From assembly GCF_016889705.1 (NCBI RefSeq), contig NZ_CP069526.1, positions 4,898,001-4,962,000 on the forward strand: DNA of 64,000 nucleotides. Reading direction: 5' to 3'. A program made the translations under genes and the position numbers. The stretch is from Amycolatopsis sp. FDAARGOS 1241. Its GTDB lineage: Bacteria > Actinomycetota > Actinomycetes > Mycobacteriales > Pseudonocardiaceae. The notes under the pieces were generated by a model. It did no database searches and was not told the origin of the DNA. It saw only the letters and a list, made by a program, of their open reading frames with translations. Numbering within the stretch: the first letter of the stretch is position 1; the number at the start of each line of letters is the position of its first letter. This document shows positions 18,494 to 26,602 of this stretch, one piece after another.

Positions 18494-18925
18494 TCAGTCG
18501 TGGTGGCCGTAGGTGCGCGGATCCACGGGCTGCTGGGACTTGGGAAGTCCGCCGACCACGAGACGGTAGGAGTCGAGCACGAGCTCCTTCACCAGCTTCT
18601 CGTCGACGGTGCCCCCGCCTTCCACCGTGATCCAGTGCCTTTTGTTCATGTGATAGCCGGGGGTGATGTCCGCGTACTGCTCACGCAGGGCTACGGCGTT
18701 GTCCGGATCAGCTTTCAGGACCACGACAGGGCGCCCCGGCAAGTCGGTCATGAGCATGAAGACCTTGCCACGCACCTTGTGGAGCTCCCAGTCGGGGCGA
18801 TGCTCCAGGTCGGCGCCGGGCAGGCCCCCAGTGCAGTCGCCCGCGATCTTCTGCAGCTTCTCTCCGTCCAAGGTGATCAACTCCTCTATCGATTCGAGTG
18901 CCCTGACCACCCGGCCAGGGCCCAA
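18494..18925 (-). CDS. MmcQ/YjbR family protein
   Basis: This 143-residue protein has the YjbR fold features: a helical start, the strand pair KVRGKVFMLMTDLPGRPVVV, ADPDNAVALREQYADITPGY and the conserved HMNKRHWITVEG block. It ends in VKELVLDSYRLVVGGL. The family is small, cytoplasmic and often called DNA-binding, but its function is not established. A second member lies at 59581-59940. The GTG start at 18925 gives the usual family length. Confidence 0.85.
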   Translation of the reverse strand: MGPGRVVRALESIEELITLDGEKLQKIAGDCTGGLPGADLEHRPDWELHKVRGKVFMLMTDLPGRPVVVLKADPDNAVALREQYADITPGYHMNKRHWITVEGGGTVDEKLVKELVLDSYRLVVGGLPKSQQPVDPRTYGHHD

Positions 18926-19104
18926 GTCGGCGTCCCCTGCGTGGCCGCCACGAACGGCGGCGCACGCACGCCGCGTACGTCGAGGTCGCGCGCTTCGATC
19001 GCCACGTACTCAGCCGCGGCGACCGCCCCGGGTCTTACTGCTCGGAGGACGAAGTTCCCGAACAAAAGTGACGACCGCCCAGGCGCCGGACACCAGCACG
19101 GCGA

Positions 19105-20540
19105 TCACCACCCGGCCCGGGCGGCGCCGAGAGCGCCGGCCAGCCCGCACTGCGCCGTACCCAGATGCCATGCCGCGGCCGCCCCATCTCGTAGGAGGTG
19201 TCCGGCAGCGCCGCCGGGTTCAGGAACAGGTGATGCAGATGGCCGCGACGTCGTGAGCTTCACCCCGACCGAGGCCGACCGGCTGCGCCGCGCCACAGGC
19301 GCCGAACGCCGTTCCAGTGTGGCCGGTAGGCCGCGGAATGCCCTGCCGAGCCAGCTGTGGCCGACTTCGGCGGTGGTCGCCGCGGTACGCCGGTTGATCA
19401 GCTGGTGCGGATTCGAGGCGGCACTGACCAGGTCGCGGCGGTGCGCAAGCCAGCCGTGCAGCGCGCGGTAGGTGAGGTCGTCGAGCGGGTGGACGCGCCC
19501 GGCGACGGTGATGCGCGGGTTGCCCAGGTCGACGTCCTCGGCGCCGAGCAGGCGACGAACACGAGCCAGAACGCCGCGCGGTCGGCCAGCCGCCGGCCCG
19601 GTGCCTTCGAAATTCCGCGCCGGATGCACGATCTTGGCCGGCGCGGTGACAGCGCCGACCTTGGTGGCGCGCACCCGCAAGACACCGTTGGCGTTGATGG
19701 TCGCTCCGATCACCGCGCTGCCCGGACCCTTGTGCACGGGCAGGCTCTTCCCGGTGACCATCAGCGCGCCCACCTCGCTCTCGCCGTGCTCGACGGCGCC
19801 GTCGACCGTGATCTTGGCGCGCGGCCGCACCAGCAGCAGGCCACCCACCACCTCCGTGGTCGGGATCTCGACCTCGGCACCGACACGCAGCACGACCGCC
19901 CGCGGTGGCGCCAAGCCCAGCAGCGCGCGGATCGCGTCGTTGGCCCCACCGCGGGGGTGCATCTCGACCCAGTACCCGAGGAGGACGAACGTGGCCGGCA
20001 CCGTGGCCGCTTCGTAGAAGACTTCGCCGCCGATCAGTGTCACCAACGAACACAGCCGGCCCGCGCTCACCGCCACAGCGACGAGCACCATCATGTCCAG
20101 CACCCGGGCTCGCAGCGCGCGCACGGCGCCGTGGACGAAGATCGAATACGAGTAGCCGATCACCGGCAGCGTCCACACGTCTTCCCGCCACCCGAACGGC
20201 ACCGGCAGGCTCAGCCCGAACACCGCCGACCCGATCGGCGACCACAGCACGATCGGAATCGAGCACACCAGCGCGACCAGGAACCGGTTGCGCGGCTCCG
20301 CGACCATCGACGCCACCCGGGATGTACCGAGCCGGATCGTCGCGCCGTCATCGTCGACGGGACCGGCGGTCCGCCCGGCGAACCACCCGCATCCGCTGGT
20401 CGGTCGCGCCACTCCGACGGCGAGCACGTACCAGGATTCGCGCAGCGCATCGGTGACCTGCTCGGCCGAAACCCGGCTGTTCGCCGGTCACGGTGAGCCG
20501 TCCGGTGGCGAGGTCGACGTCCAGTACCAGAGGAGTTGGT
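19105..20540 (-). pseudogene. Decayed heavy-metal (CopA/CtpV-like) P1B-type ATPase gene
   Basis: The 5' part (about 20470-20540) encodes the end of a metal-binding domain (LVLDVDLATGRLTVTGEQ) and is followed by a frameshift near 20475. Then a long frame carries TM helices (FLVALVCSIPIVLWSPIG; VLDMMVLVAVAVSAGRL) and part of the actuator domain (RAKITVDGAVEHGESEVGAL). The actuator TGES motif is mutated to TGKS, which removes the phosphatase Glu. The catalytic DKTGT, the ATP-binding domain and the later TM helices are absent; the remaining frame to 19105 is unrelated. The gene is clearly dead. The adjacent DUF305 fragment suggests a former copper-handling locus. Confidence 0.7.
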
Positions 20541-20743
20541 GGGGAGAGGTGTGATCGTCTCCTGCGCGTCCGCGCCTTGCCGGTGCGCGTGCGGATCAAC
20601 GCCGGTATCGGCTGGGTGGGAACCGCGCGACGCGCGGGCGGCCCGTCGCACGCGGTTCGGCGGCCTGCGATCGCGGGCGGGCATCACGTCATCTCATGAC
20701 CGCGCCGGATGGAGCCGGCGAGGGCAGTCGAGTGGCGCTGCCT

Positions 20744-21061
20744 TCAAGCGATCTCGGCTGTCGGGGAGTCGACAATGCGCTGCGCCAGCGCTTGGCTCAC
20801 CAGCTCAGTCTTGGCCATCGGCACCGCGCCCTGATGATGGCTCACGATCATCTGCGGGAACATCCGGTCGAATGCGGTGCCGTGGGCCTGCAACAGCCCC
20901 CGCATGTCCGCGACGTGCGCAGCGTTTGCGCGTTTTCGATCTGCGAATTTGTTCATGCCAATTCGCACATCCTGAGTCACGACAATCTTGTCTGGTTTAT
21001 GGGGTTTATTCGGTGAGTGAATCATTCGATGAGCCGACACGACACCCAGCGGAATCTTCAA
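20744..21061 (-). pseudogene. DUF305 domain protein fragment
   Basis: The recognisable part is VADMRGLLQAHGTAFDRMFP followed by QMIVSHHQGAVPMAKTELVS. This matches the second half of DUF305, with its HHQGAV ferritin-like signature, and then ends too early. The first part (residues 1-45) is not family-like. DUF305 proteins are often encoded beside copper ATPases, which fits the CopA relic next door. Confidence 0.6.
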
Positions 21062-21887
21062 CGACCGCCCACAGCTCCGTGACGGCGGTCACGGAGCTGC
21101 CATACTTCTACGAAGTCGCCCACCCCATCCGCACCGATCCCGTGACACCGGCCCAGCAACCCGCGCACCCTCTGCGGCGCGTGCAGTTCCTGATGTTCCC
21201 GGGGTGCTCCTACCCCGTAGGCGGGAAATCCTAGATCCATTGGGAACGACTGGCACAAAAAATCTGCCCCGCAAATTTATCACTCCGGAAGCCTTGACAG
21301 CCGGGCGTCGCCCACCACTAGCCTGGGTCCCGGGTACCAAAATAGTGTTCTTGTGGAGCCGAGTTGGAGCGTTTCAAGAACGTCTTCGTGGGGTTTTTCG
21401 GGCGGGCGGGGGTTCAGTCGTATGAGACAGGGGTCGGCACCGCGAACGCTCAGGGGACGGAAGCTCCGCCCGGCGGCGCGCGGCACCTTTCGCGGTACGG
21501 CCCAGCACATATCGCCTGCCATCGAGTCCGAGCGCGCTAGCCGACACCCGGTGGCGCCCGCGTCTCGACTTCCAGCCACCCCTTCCACGATCTCGGCGCG
21601 AACACCGTGCCGCGGGCCCGGTTCGGCCTCTTGCGGGCGAACAGGCGTCTGCTACGAGTGTTGGTCGATGCCTACCGGCATCCGGCGATCACACCGCTGT
21701 GCTCATGACGCAAGGTCCGCAGTCGGAGGCTGCACCCATCCCTCCTGCTGCGAACCGCGCCGGTTTACGGCCGGCCGTAAACCGGCCCCAGCTCCGATAG
21801 CAGTCCAGGCAAGCGCGAATCTCTTTCATGAGTCGGGCCTGCTTGTCGTGCTGACCGCTCCAAGTTCTGATGCAAGAGGTTCATGAA
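21062..21887. other. Upstream region of the Pls-like cluster
   Basis: No gene is supportable in these 0.8 kb. The stretch 21230-21300 is AT-rich. TTGACA (21294-21299) with TAGCCT (21319-21324) at 19-bp spacing is a candidate promoter. GTTCTTG (21348-21354) and CAAGAAC (21374-21380) form a perfect 7-bp inverted repeat around 19 nt just downstream, within the presumed leader. Confidence 0.4.
21294..21324 (+). promoter_or_regulatory. Candidate promoter upstream of the carrier/Pls-like gene
   Basis: A consensus -35 (TTGACA) and a weak TANNNT -10 (TAGCCT), spaced 19 bp, lie at the edge of an AT-rich block about 560 bp before the start codon at 21888. It is the best sigma-70-like match in the gap, but the long leader makes it uncertain. 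Confidence 0.3.
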
Positions 21888-24800
21888 ATGGGAAACTCCC
21901 GCAGTGTCCTGGCCGCTGAGCCGGCTGACAATCTGACCACTGTCACCGAATACGAGCGACTTTTCGCCGAAGTGCTCACCGACATCGTGGACACCGACCA
22001 CGTGCCGGTCGACAGCCACTTCTTCGACGACCTCGGCGCCGACTCCATGCTCATGGCCCGCTTCTGCGCACGCGTACGCAAACGACCCGACCTCCCCTCC
22101 ATATCAATGCCCGACATCTACAAACACCCGACCATCCGCAGCCTCGCCGCAGCCCACACCACCACCACAACCACACCCACCCCCCCACCAACAACCACAT
22201 CCACCGAAAACGAGCGACTCTTCACCGAAGTACTCACCGACATCGTGCACACCGACCACATCCCCGTCGACAGCCACTTCTTCGACGACCTCGGCGCCGA
22301 CTCCATGCTCATGGCCCGCTTCTGCGCACGCGTACGCAAACGACCCGACCTCCCCTCCATATCAATGCCCGACATCTACAAACACCCGACCATCCGCAGC
22401 CTCGCCGCAGCCCACACCACCACCACAACCACACCCACCCCCCCACCAACAACCACATCCACCGAAAACGAGCGACTCTTCACCGAAGTACTCACCGACA
22501 TCGTGCACACCGACCACATCCCCGTCGACAGCCACTTCTTCGACGACCTCGGCGCCGACTCCATGCTCATGGCCCGCTTCTGCGCACGCGTACGCAAACG
22601 ACCCGAACTCCCCTCCATATCAATGCCCGACATCTACAAACACCCGACCATCCGCAGCCTCGCCGCAGCCCACACCACCACCGACAGCAAACCCACGTCG
22701 GCAACTCCGGCGGCTCTCACCGAGCCGCCGAGGCGAGCACGCGACAGTCACTATGTCCTCTGCGGGGCGTTGCAGCTCCTGTTCCTCCTCGGCTACCCCG
22801 CCCTGACCGCGGCCGCCTGGGTGACGGGCTTCAACTGGATCTCGACAAGCCCGAACCTCGTCGACGTCTACCTGCGTTCGGTCGCTTTCGGCGCTGCGAT
22901 GTTGGTCACCCTGTGCGCCCTTCCGATCCTGGTCAAGTGGGTGTTCATCGGCCGGTGGAAGCCCCAGGAGATCCGCGTCTGGAGCATGGCGTACGTCCGC
23001 TTCTGGCTCGTCAAAACCCTGATCCAGCGGAATCCGATGATGTTGTTCGTCGGTTCCCCGCTCTACGCGCTCTACCTGCGGGGACTGGGTGCGAAGATCG
23101 GGCGCGGCGCCGTCATCTTCTCCAGGAACCTGCCCGTCTGCACCGACCTGCTCAGCGTCGGCGACGGCGCGGTGATCAGGAAAGACTCGTTCTTCAACGG
23201 CTACCGGGCTCACGATGGCGTCATCCAGACGGGCGCGGTGAGCATCGGCAAGGACGCCCTCGTCGGCGAGGCGACGGTGCTCGACATCGGGACTTCGCTG
23301 GGTGACGGGGCTCAGCTCGGGCACTCGTCCGCTCTGCACCGGGGTCAGGCAATACCGACCGGGCAGCGCTGGGTCGGCTCGCCTGCCCAGCGGGCCGAGA
23401 AGACGAACCAGATGGTGGTCGCAGCGCGCGACGTCGGGACACGACGACGGGTGCTCTTCTCGGCCGTGCAGCTGGTGAACCTGCTGCTGCTGGGTCTGCC
23501 GCTGACGTTCGGCATCGCGGACTTCGCGCTCCCGCGGCTCCCCGAGTTCGGTCCCCTGCTGGACTCGGCACCGGTGCCCCTCACGACCTGGACGTTCTTC
23601 CGTGACGCGCTGATCGTCTCCGCCGTGGTCTTCTTCGGCGCCTTGCTCGTCGGCCTCGTGCTCGTGGGAATCGTTCCGCGCGTGCTGAACCTCTTCATCA
23701 AGCCGGACAAGGTCTATCCGCTGTACGGCTTCCATTACTGGGTCCATCGCGCGATCACCCGCACGACCAACATCAGGTTCTTCACGACTCTCTTCGGTGG
23801 CACCTCCTACATCATCTACTACCTGCGTTGGTTGGGCTACAGCCTTCGCGGGGTGCGGCAGACCGGTTCGAACTTCGGCGAAATGGTCAAGCACGACAAC
23901 CCATTCCTCAGCGCGGCCGGCAGCGGAACGATGGTCGCGGACGGGCTGTCGATCATCAATGCCGATTTCTCGAACACCTCCTTCCGCCTGTCCCACGCGT
24001 CGATCGGGCCGGACAACTTCCTGGGAAACATGATCGCCTACCCCCCACAGAGCAAGGCGGGCGACAACTGCCTCCTCGCGACGAAGGTCATGGTTCCTCT
24101 CAACGGACAGGTGCGGAAAGGCGTGGGCCTGCTCGGCGCGCCCAGCTTCGAGATCCCGCGATCGGTCAAGCGCGACAGGCAGCTGGACGTGACCAGCGCA
24201 GACGAGCTGCGCCGCGGCCTCCGGGCCAAGACCATCTACAACACCATCAGCATGGCGCTGTTCCTGCTGGTGCGCTGGACCTTCTTCTTGTCCGTCATCG
24301 TGGTTTACCTGGCTGCGATCAACCTCTTGAACCCCCTGGGCGCGCTCGCATTCGCGGTCGCGTCGGCCACCGCGGTGGTCATCGTTTTCACGGTCGTCTA
24401 CAACGTCGTGGTCGACCGCCTGTTCCGGCCGCTGCAGGCCTTGGTGCCGCAGGGGTGCTCGATCTACGACCGCGCCTTCTGGCGGCACGAACGATTCTGG
24501 AAGGTCAGTTCCCTCACCTATGTCCTCGCCTTCAACGGCACCCCGCTCAAGAATCTGATCTGGCGGCTGCTGGGTATGCGGATCGGCCGCCGGGTCTTCG
24601 ACGACGGCCTCCGCGTGCCCGAGCGGACGTTCACCGCGATCGGCGAGGGCTGCACCCTCAATGCGGACACCATCGTCCAGTGCCACTCGCAGGAGGACGG
24701 CGGATTCAAGTCGGACCGCATCGCGATCGGTGCCGGGTGCACCCTCGGTGTCGGCGCATTCGTCCACTATGGCGTAACGATGGGCGACGGCGCGGCGCTC

Positions 24801-24953
24801 GCCACCAGTTCCTTCCTCATGAAGGGCGAGGAAATGCCGCTGAACGCACTGTGGAGCGGCAACCCCGCCACGGAGACGCGTTCGGGCGACCCGCAGGGCC
24901 GAAAGATCAGCATCGATGACAACCGCGCCGCCGTACTCGTCCGCGGGGGCTGA
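21888..24953 (+). CDS. Three-carrier-domain protein fused to a Pls-type NRPS terminal module
   Basis: This 1021-residue membrane protein starts with three carrier domains (about 20-90, 106-176, 192-262), each with the phosphopantetheine motif GADSM (Ser53, Ser139, Ser225) and joined by Thr/Pro linkers. The rest has six predicted TM helices in three pairs, for example LQLLFLLGYPALTAAAWV and VVFFGALLVGLVLVGIV. Each pair is followed by a soluble domain with left-handed-helix hexapeptide repeats (GAVSIGKDALVGEATVLDIG; IGAGCTLGVGAFVHYGVTMG). This is the layout of epsilon-poly-lysine synthetase (TM1-2/C1, TM3-4/C2, TM5-6/C3; NRPS terminal domain), but the N-terminal adenylation domain is missing. 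The ATG at 21888 follows AGAGG at good spacing; an ATG at 21870 is also possible. It should condense carrier-bound amino acyl units made by the separate ligase downstream. Confidence 0.85.
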   Translation: MGNSRSVLAAEPADNLTTVTEYERLFAEVLTDIVDTDHVPVDSHFFDDLGADSMLMARFCARVRKRPDLPSISMPDIYKHPTIRSLAAAHTTTTTTPTPPPTTTSTENERLFTEVLTDIVHTDHIPVDSHFFDDLGADSMLMARFCARVRKRPDLPSISMPDIYKHPTIRSLAAAHTTTTTTPTPPPTTTSTENERLFTEVLTDIVHTDHIPVDSHFFDDLGADSMLMARFCARVRKRPELPSISMPDIYKHPTIRSLAAAHTTTDSKPTSATPAALTEPPRRARDSHYVLCGALQLLFLLGYPALTAAAWVTGFNWISTSPNLVDVYLRSVAFGAAMLVTLCALPILVKWVFIGRWKPQEIRVWSMAYVRFWLVKTLIQRNPMMLFVGSPLYALYLRGLGAKIGRGAVIFSRNLPVCTDLLSVGDGAVIRKDSFFNGYRAHDGVIQTGAVSIGKDALVGEATVLDIGTSLGDGAQLGHSSALHRGQAIPTGQRWVGSPAQRAEKTNQMVVAARDVGTRRRVLFSAVQLVNLLLLGLPLTFGIADFALPRLPEFGPLLDSAPVPLTTWTFFRDALIVSAVVFFGALLVGLVLVGIVPRVLNLFIKPDKVYPLYGFHYWVHRAITRTTNIRFFTTLFGGTSYIIYYLRWLGYSLRGVRQTGSNFGEMVKHDNPFLSAAGSGTMVADGLSIINADFSNTSFRLSHASIGPDNFLGNMIAYPPQSKAGDNCLLATKVMVPLNGQVRKGVGLLGAPSFEIPRSVKRDRQLDVTSADELRRGLRAKTIYNTISMALFLLVRWTFFLSVIVVYLAAINLLNPLGALAFAVASATAVVIVFTVVYNVVVDRLFRPLQALVPQGCSIYDRAFWRHERFWKVSSLTYVLAFNGTPLKNLIWRLLGMRIGRRVFDDGLRVPERTFTAIGEGCTLNADTIVQCHSQEDGGFKSDRIAIGAGCTLGVGAFVHYGVTMGDGAALATSSFLMKGEEMPLNALWSGNPATETRSGDPQGRKISIDDNRAAVLVRGG
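21945..22684 (+). repeat. Three tandem 258-bp carrier-domain repeats
   Basis: Units start at 21945, 22203 and 22461. Units 2 and 3 are almost base-identical, for example differing at GACCTC versus GAACTC. Unit 1 differs at several synonymous and a few other sites. The period is 86 codons, one carrier domain plus its linker. This indicates a very recent duplication or ongoing homogenisation. Confidence 0.95.
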
Positions 24954-25172
24954 CACCCGGCAAAGTGGACGGTAGGGATGATTCGATGGACAAACGGGGT
25001 GAAACCGGCCGGGTGTTCTGGCGGGCTGCCCTGCTCGCGGCCGACGCGACCGCGATGCCGTGGCCGGCGCTTGACCCGGCACCTGGTGTCGCCGAGCACG
25101 CCGCGGCCCACGATGACGACCTCGCTGCAGCGCGACGCCGGCCGGCCCCCGCGCGAAGGTGCGATCCCGCGG

Positions 25173-25226
25173 TGCCCCTCAAGGACATCGCCGAGCACCC
25201 GGTCCTCGCCGGCCTGGCCGAGCTAC
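25173..25226 (+). pseudogene. Stub of a carrier-domain C-terminus
   Basis: In the gap 24954-25290 a frame open from 24965 reads VPLKDIAEHPVLAGLAEL. This matches the last helix region of NRPS carrier domains (compare SMPDIYKHPTIRSLAA in the neighbouring gene). The upstream part of the frame has no phosphopantetheine motif. It is best read as a deletion remnant of another carrier-containing gene; the rest of the gap holds only the ribosome binding site (AAAGGAG) of the oxygenase gene. Confidence 0.35.
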
Positions 25227-25290
25227 CGCACCGCGAGCACGCCCGGAACCGCTGGCGTCCTCCTCTGGCCGGAACTGAAAGGAGATCGAG

Positions 25291-26295
25291 ATGTCATCCT
25301 CATCACCATTGCTGTTGGACGTGGATCTGCAGCTCGGCAGGGTGCCGATGCTGCGAGCCGGCGCGACCGGTGACGCACCGAGCTGGGCGAGCGAGCACCG
25401 CGATGCCTTGCGTGCCGTCGTCGCCGAGCACGGGGCGGTCCTGATCCGCGGTCTCGGCCTGCGCGATGCGGCCGAGGTCGCCGCGGTGTTCCGCGGGCTG
25501 GCCACCGCGGGCCTGATGACCGAGAGGGAGGCGTTCGCGGAGCGGCAGACCTACGCCGAGGGTGTGTACTCCTCGTCGAAATGGCCACCGAACCAGCCGA
25601 TGTGCATGCACCACGAACTGAGCTACCGGCTCGAGTTTCCCGGTCTGATGCTGTTCGCGTGCCTGTCCGCGCCCACCAAGGGAGGGGCAACCGGTGTGGC
25701 GGACTCGACGGCCGTGCTCGACGCGCTGCCCGGTGACCTCGTCGAACGGCTCGAGCGGGAAGGCTGGACGCTCGTCCGCAACTACAACGAGGAGATCGGC
25801 GCGACACTCGCCCAGGCATTCGGCACCGAGGACCGCGACGCGGTCGAGAGCTACTGCCGCGCAAATGCCATCGAGTTCGAGTGGCAACCCGATGGAGGGC
25901 TGCGCACCTGGCAGCGCCGCAGCGCGGTGGTGCGGCACCCGATCACCGGTCGGCGCTGCTGGTTCAATCAGATCGCTTTCCTCAACGAGTGGACGCTCGA
26001 CCCCGAGGTGCGCGAGTTCCTGATCGACACCTACGGCGCCGAGGGGCTGCCGTTCACCACCCGCTTCGGCGGCGGCGATCCGATCGGCGATGACGTCGTG
26101 CAGCTGCTCAACGAGGTGTACGAGGCCAAAACCGTGCGGGAGCCCTGGCAGGCGGGCGATCTGATGCTCGTCGACAACATCCGCAGCGCACACAGCAGGG
26201 AGCCTTTCTCCGGACCGCGCGAAGTCCTGGTCGGGATGGCTGACCCGGTCCGCCTGACGGACTGCTCGCCGACCGTCGAGGTCGGCCTCGGATGA
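25291..26295 (+). CDS. SyrP-like Fe(II)/2-oxoglutarate-dependent oxygenase (TauD/TfdA fold)
   Basis: This 334-residue enzyme is of the SyrP type, in which known members hydroxylate amino acids, often while carrier-bound in NRPS pathways. The metal site is HHE in PMCMHHELSYRLEFPG (first His and acid), with the distal His in NIRSAHSREPFSGPREVL and the 2-oxoglutarate Arg following. CWFNQIAFLNEWTLDPEVRE and the WQAGDLMLVDNI segment are typical of the family. The ATG at 25291 has a strong AAAGGAGATCGAG upstream. It lies between the Pls-like gene and the ligase in the same direction, so it probably tailors the activated monomer. Confidence 0.88.
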   Translation: MSSSSPLLLDVDLQLGRVPMLRAGATGDAPSWASEHRDALRAVVAEHGAVLIRGLGLRDAAEVAAVFRGLATAGLMTEREAFAERQTYAEGVYSSSKWPPNQPMCMHHELSYRLEFPGLMLFACLSAPTKGGATGVADSTAVLDALPGDLVERLEREGWTLVRNYNEEIGATLAQAFGTEDRDAVESYCRANAIEFEWQPDGGLRTWQRRSAVVRHPITGRRCWFNQIAFLNEWTLDPEVREFLIDTYGAEGLPFTTRFGGGDPIGDDVVQLLNEVYEAKTVREPWQAGDLMLVDNIRSAHSREPFSGPREVLVGMADPVRLTDCSPTVEVGLG

Positions 26296-26465
26296 CCACG
26301 TCGCCCGTGCGGCTGTTCGCGGTCATCTCCGGTGCCCACCACCGACATCCATCCACCGTCGCCCGTTATGTCCTCAACAGACGATTCGGTGTGCGTCGAG
26401 GAGGCGGGCACGGTCCGCGCCTGTCACCGGCTGGCCAGGCACGGTTCCTCTTCGGATCCGGCTGA
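26292..26465 (+). CDS. Short ORF overlapping the oxygenase stop (gene-start remnant?)
   Basis: An ATG at 26292 overlaps the oxygenase TGA (ATGA), the usual sign of a coupled downstream gene. It encodes 57 residues starting MTTSPVRLFAVISGAHHRHP and ending in a degenerate basic stretch. The first 30 residues look coding, the rest do not. I read it as the 5' end of a deleted gene. No family is assigned. The rest of the gap to 26602 contains only the ligase ribosome binding site. Confidence 0.3.
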   Translation: MTTSPVRLFAVISGAHHRHPSTVARYVLNRRFGVRRGGGHGPRLSPAGQARFLFGSG

Positions 26466-26602
26466 TGCGCAACGCGTCGTGGGCGACTTCCGGTGTCCGG
26501 AGCCAGGGCGATCCCGGCCCGGTCCTCTGAGCCCAGCCGGCGCAGGACAGGGGTGGGACTCCTCGGCTGCCAGGCGAAAGGAACAGAAAGGAATATTCCG
26601 AG

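Noticed and set aside
21945..22684. Tandem repeats as a CRISPR-like array
   Set aside because: The units are 258 bp, coding and contiguous without spacers.
21888..24953. Complete NRPS / epsilon-poly-lysine synthetase
   Set aside because: No adenylation domain and no classical condensation domain; only carrier plus Pls-like terminal module.
22620..25082. 820-codon open frame on the strand opposite the Pls-like gene
   Set aside because: It mirrors the high-GC codon pattern of the real gene, has no motif, and the plus-strand frame has clear domains.
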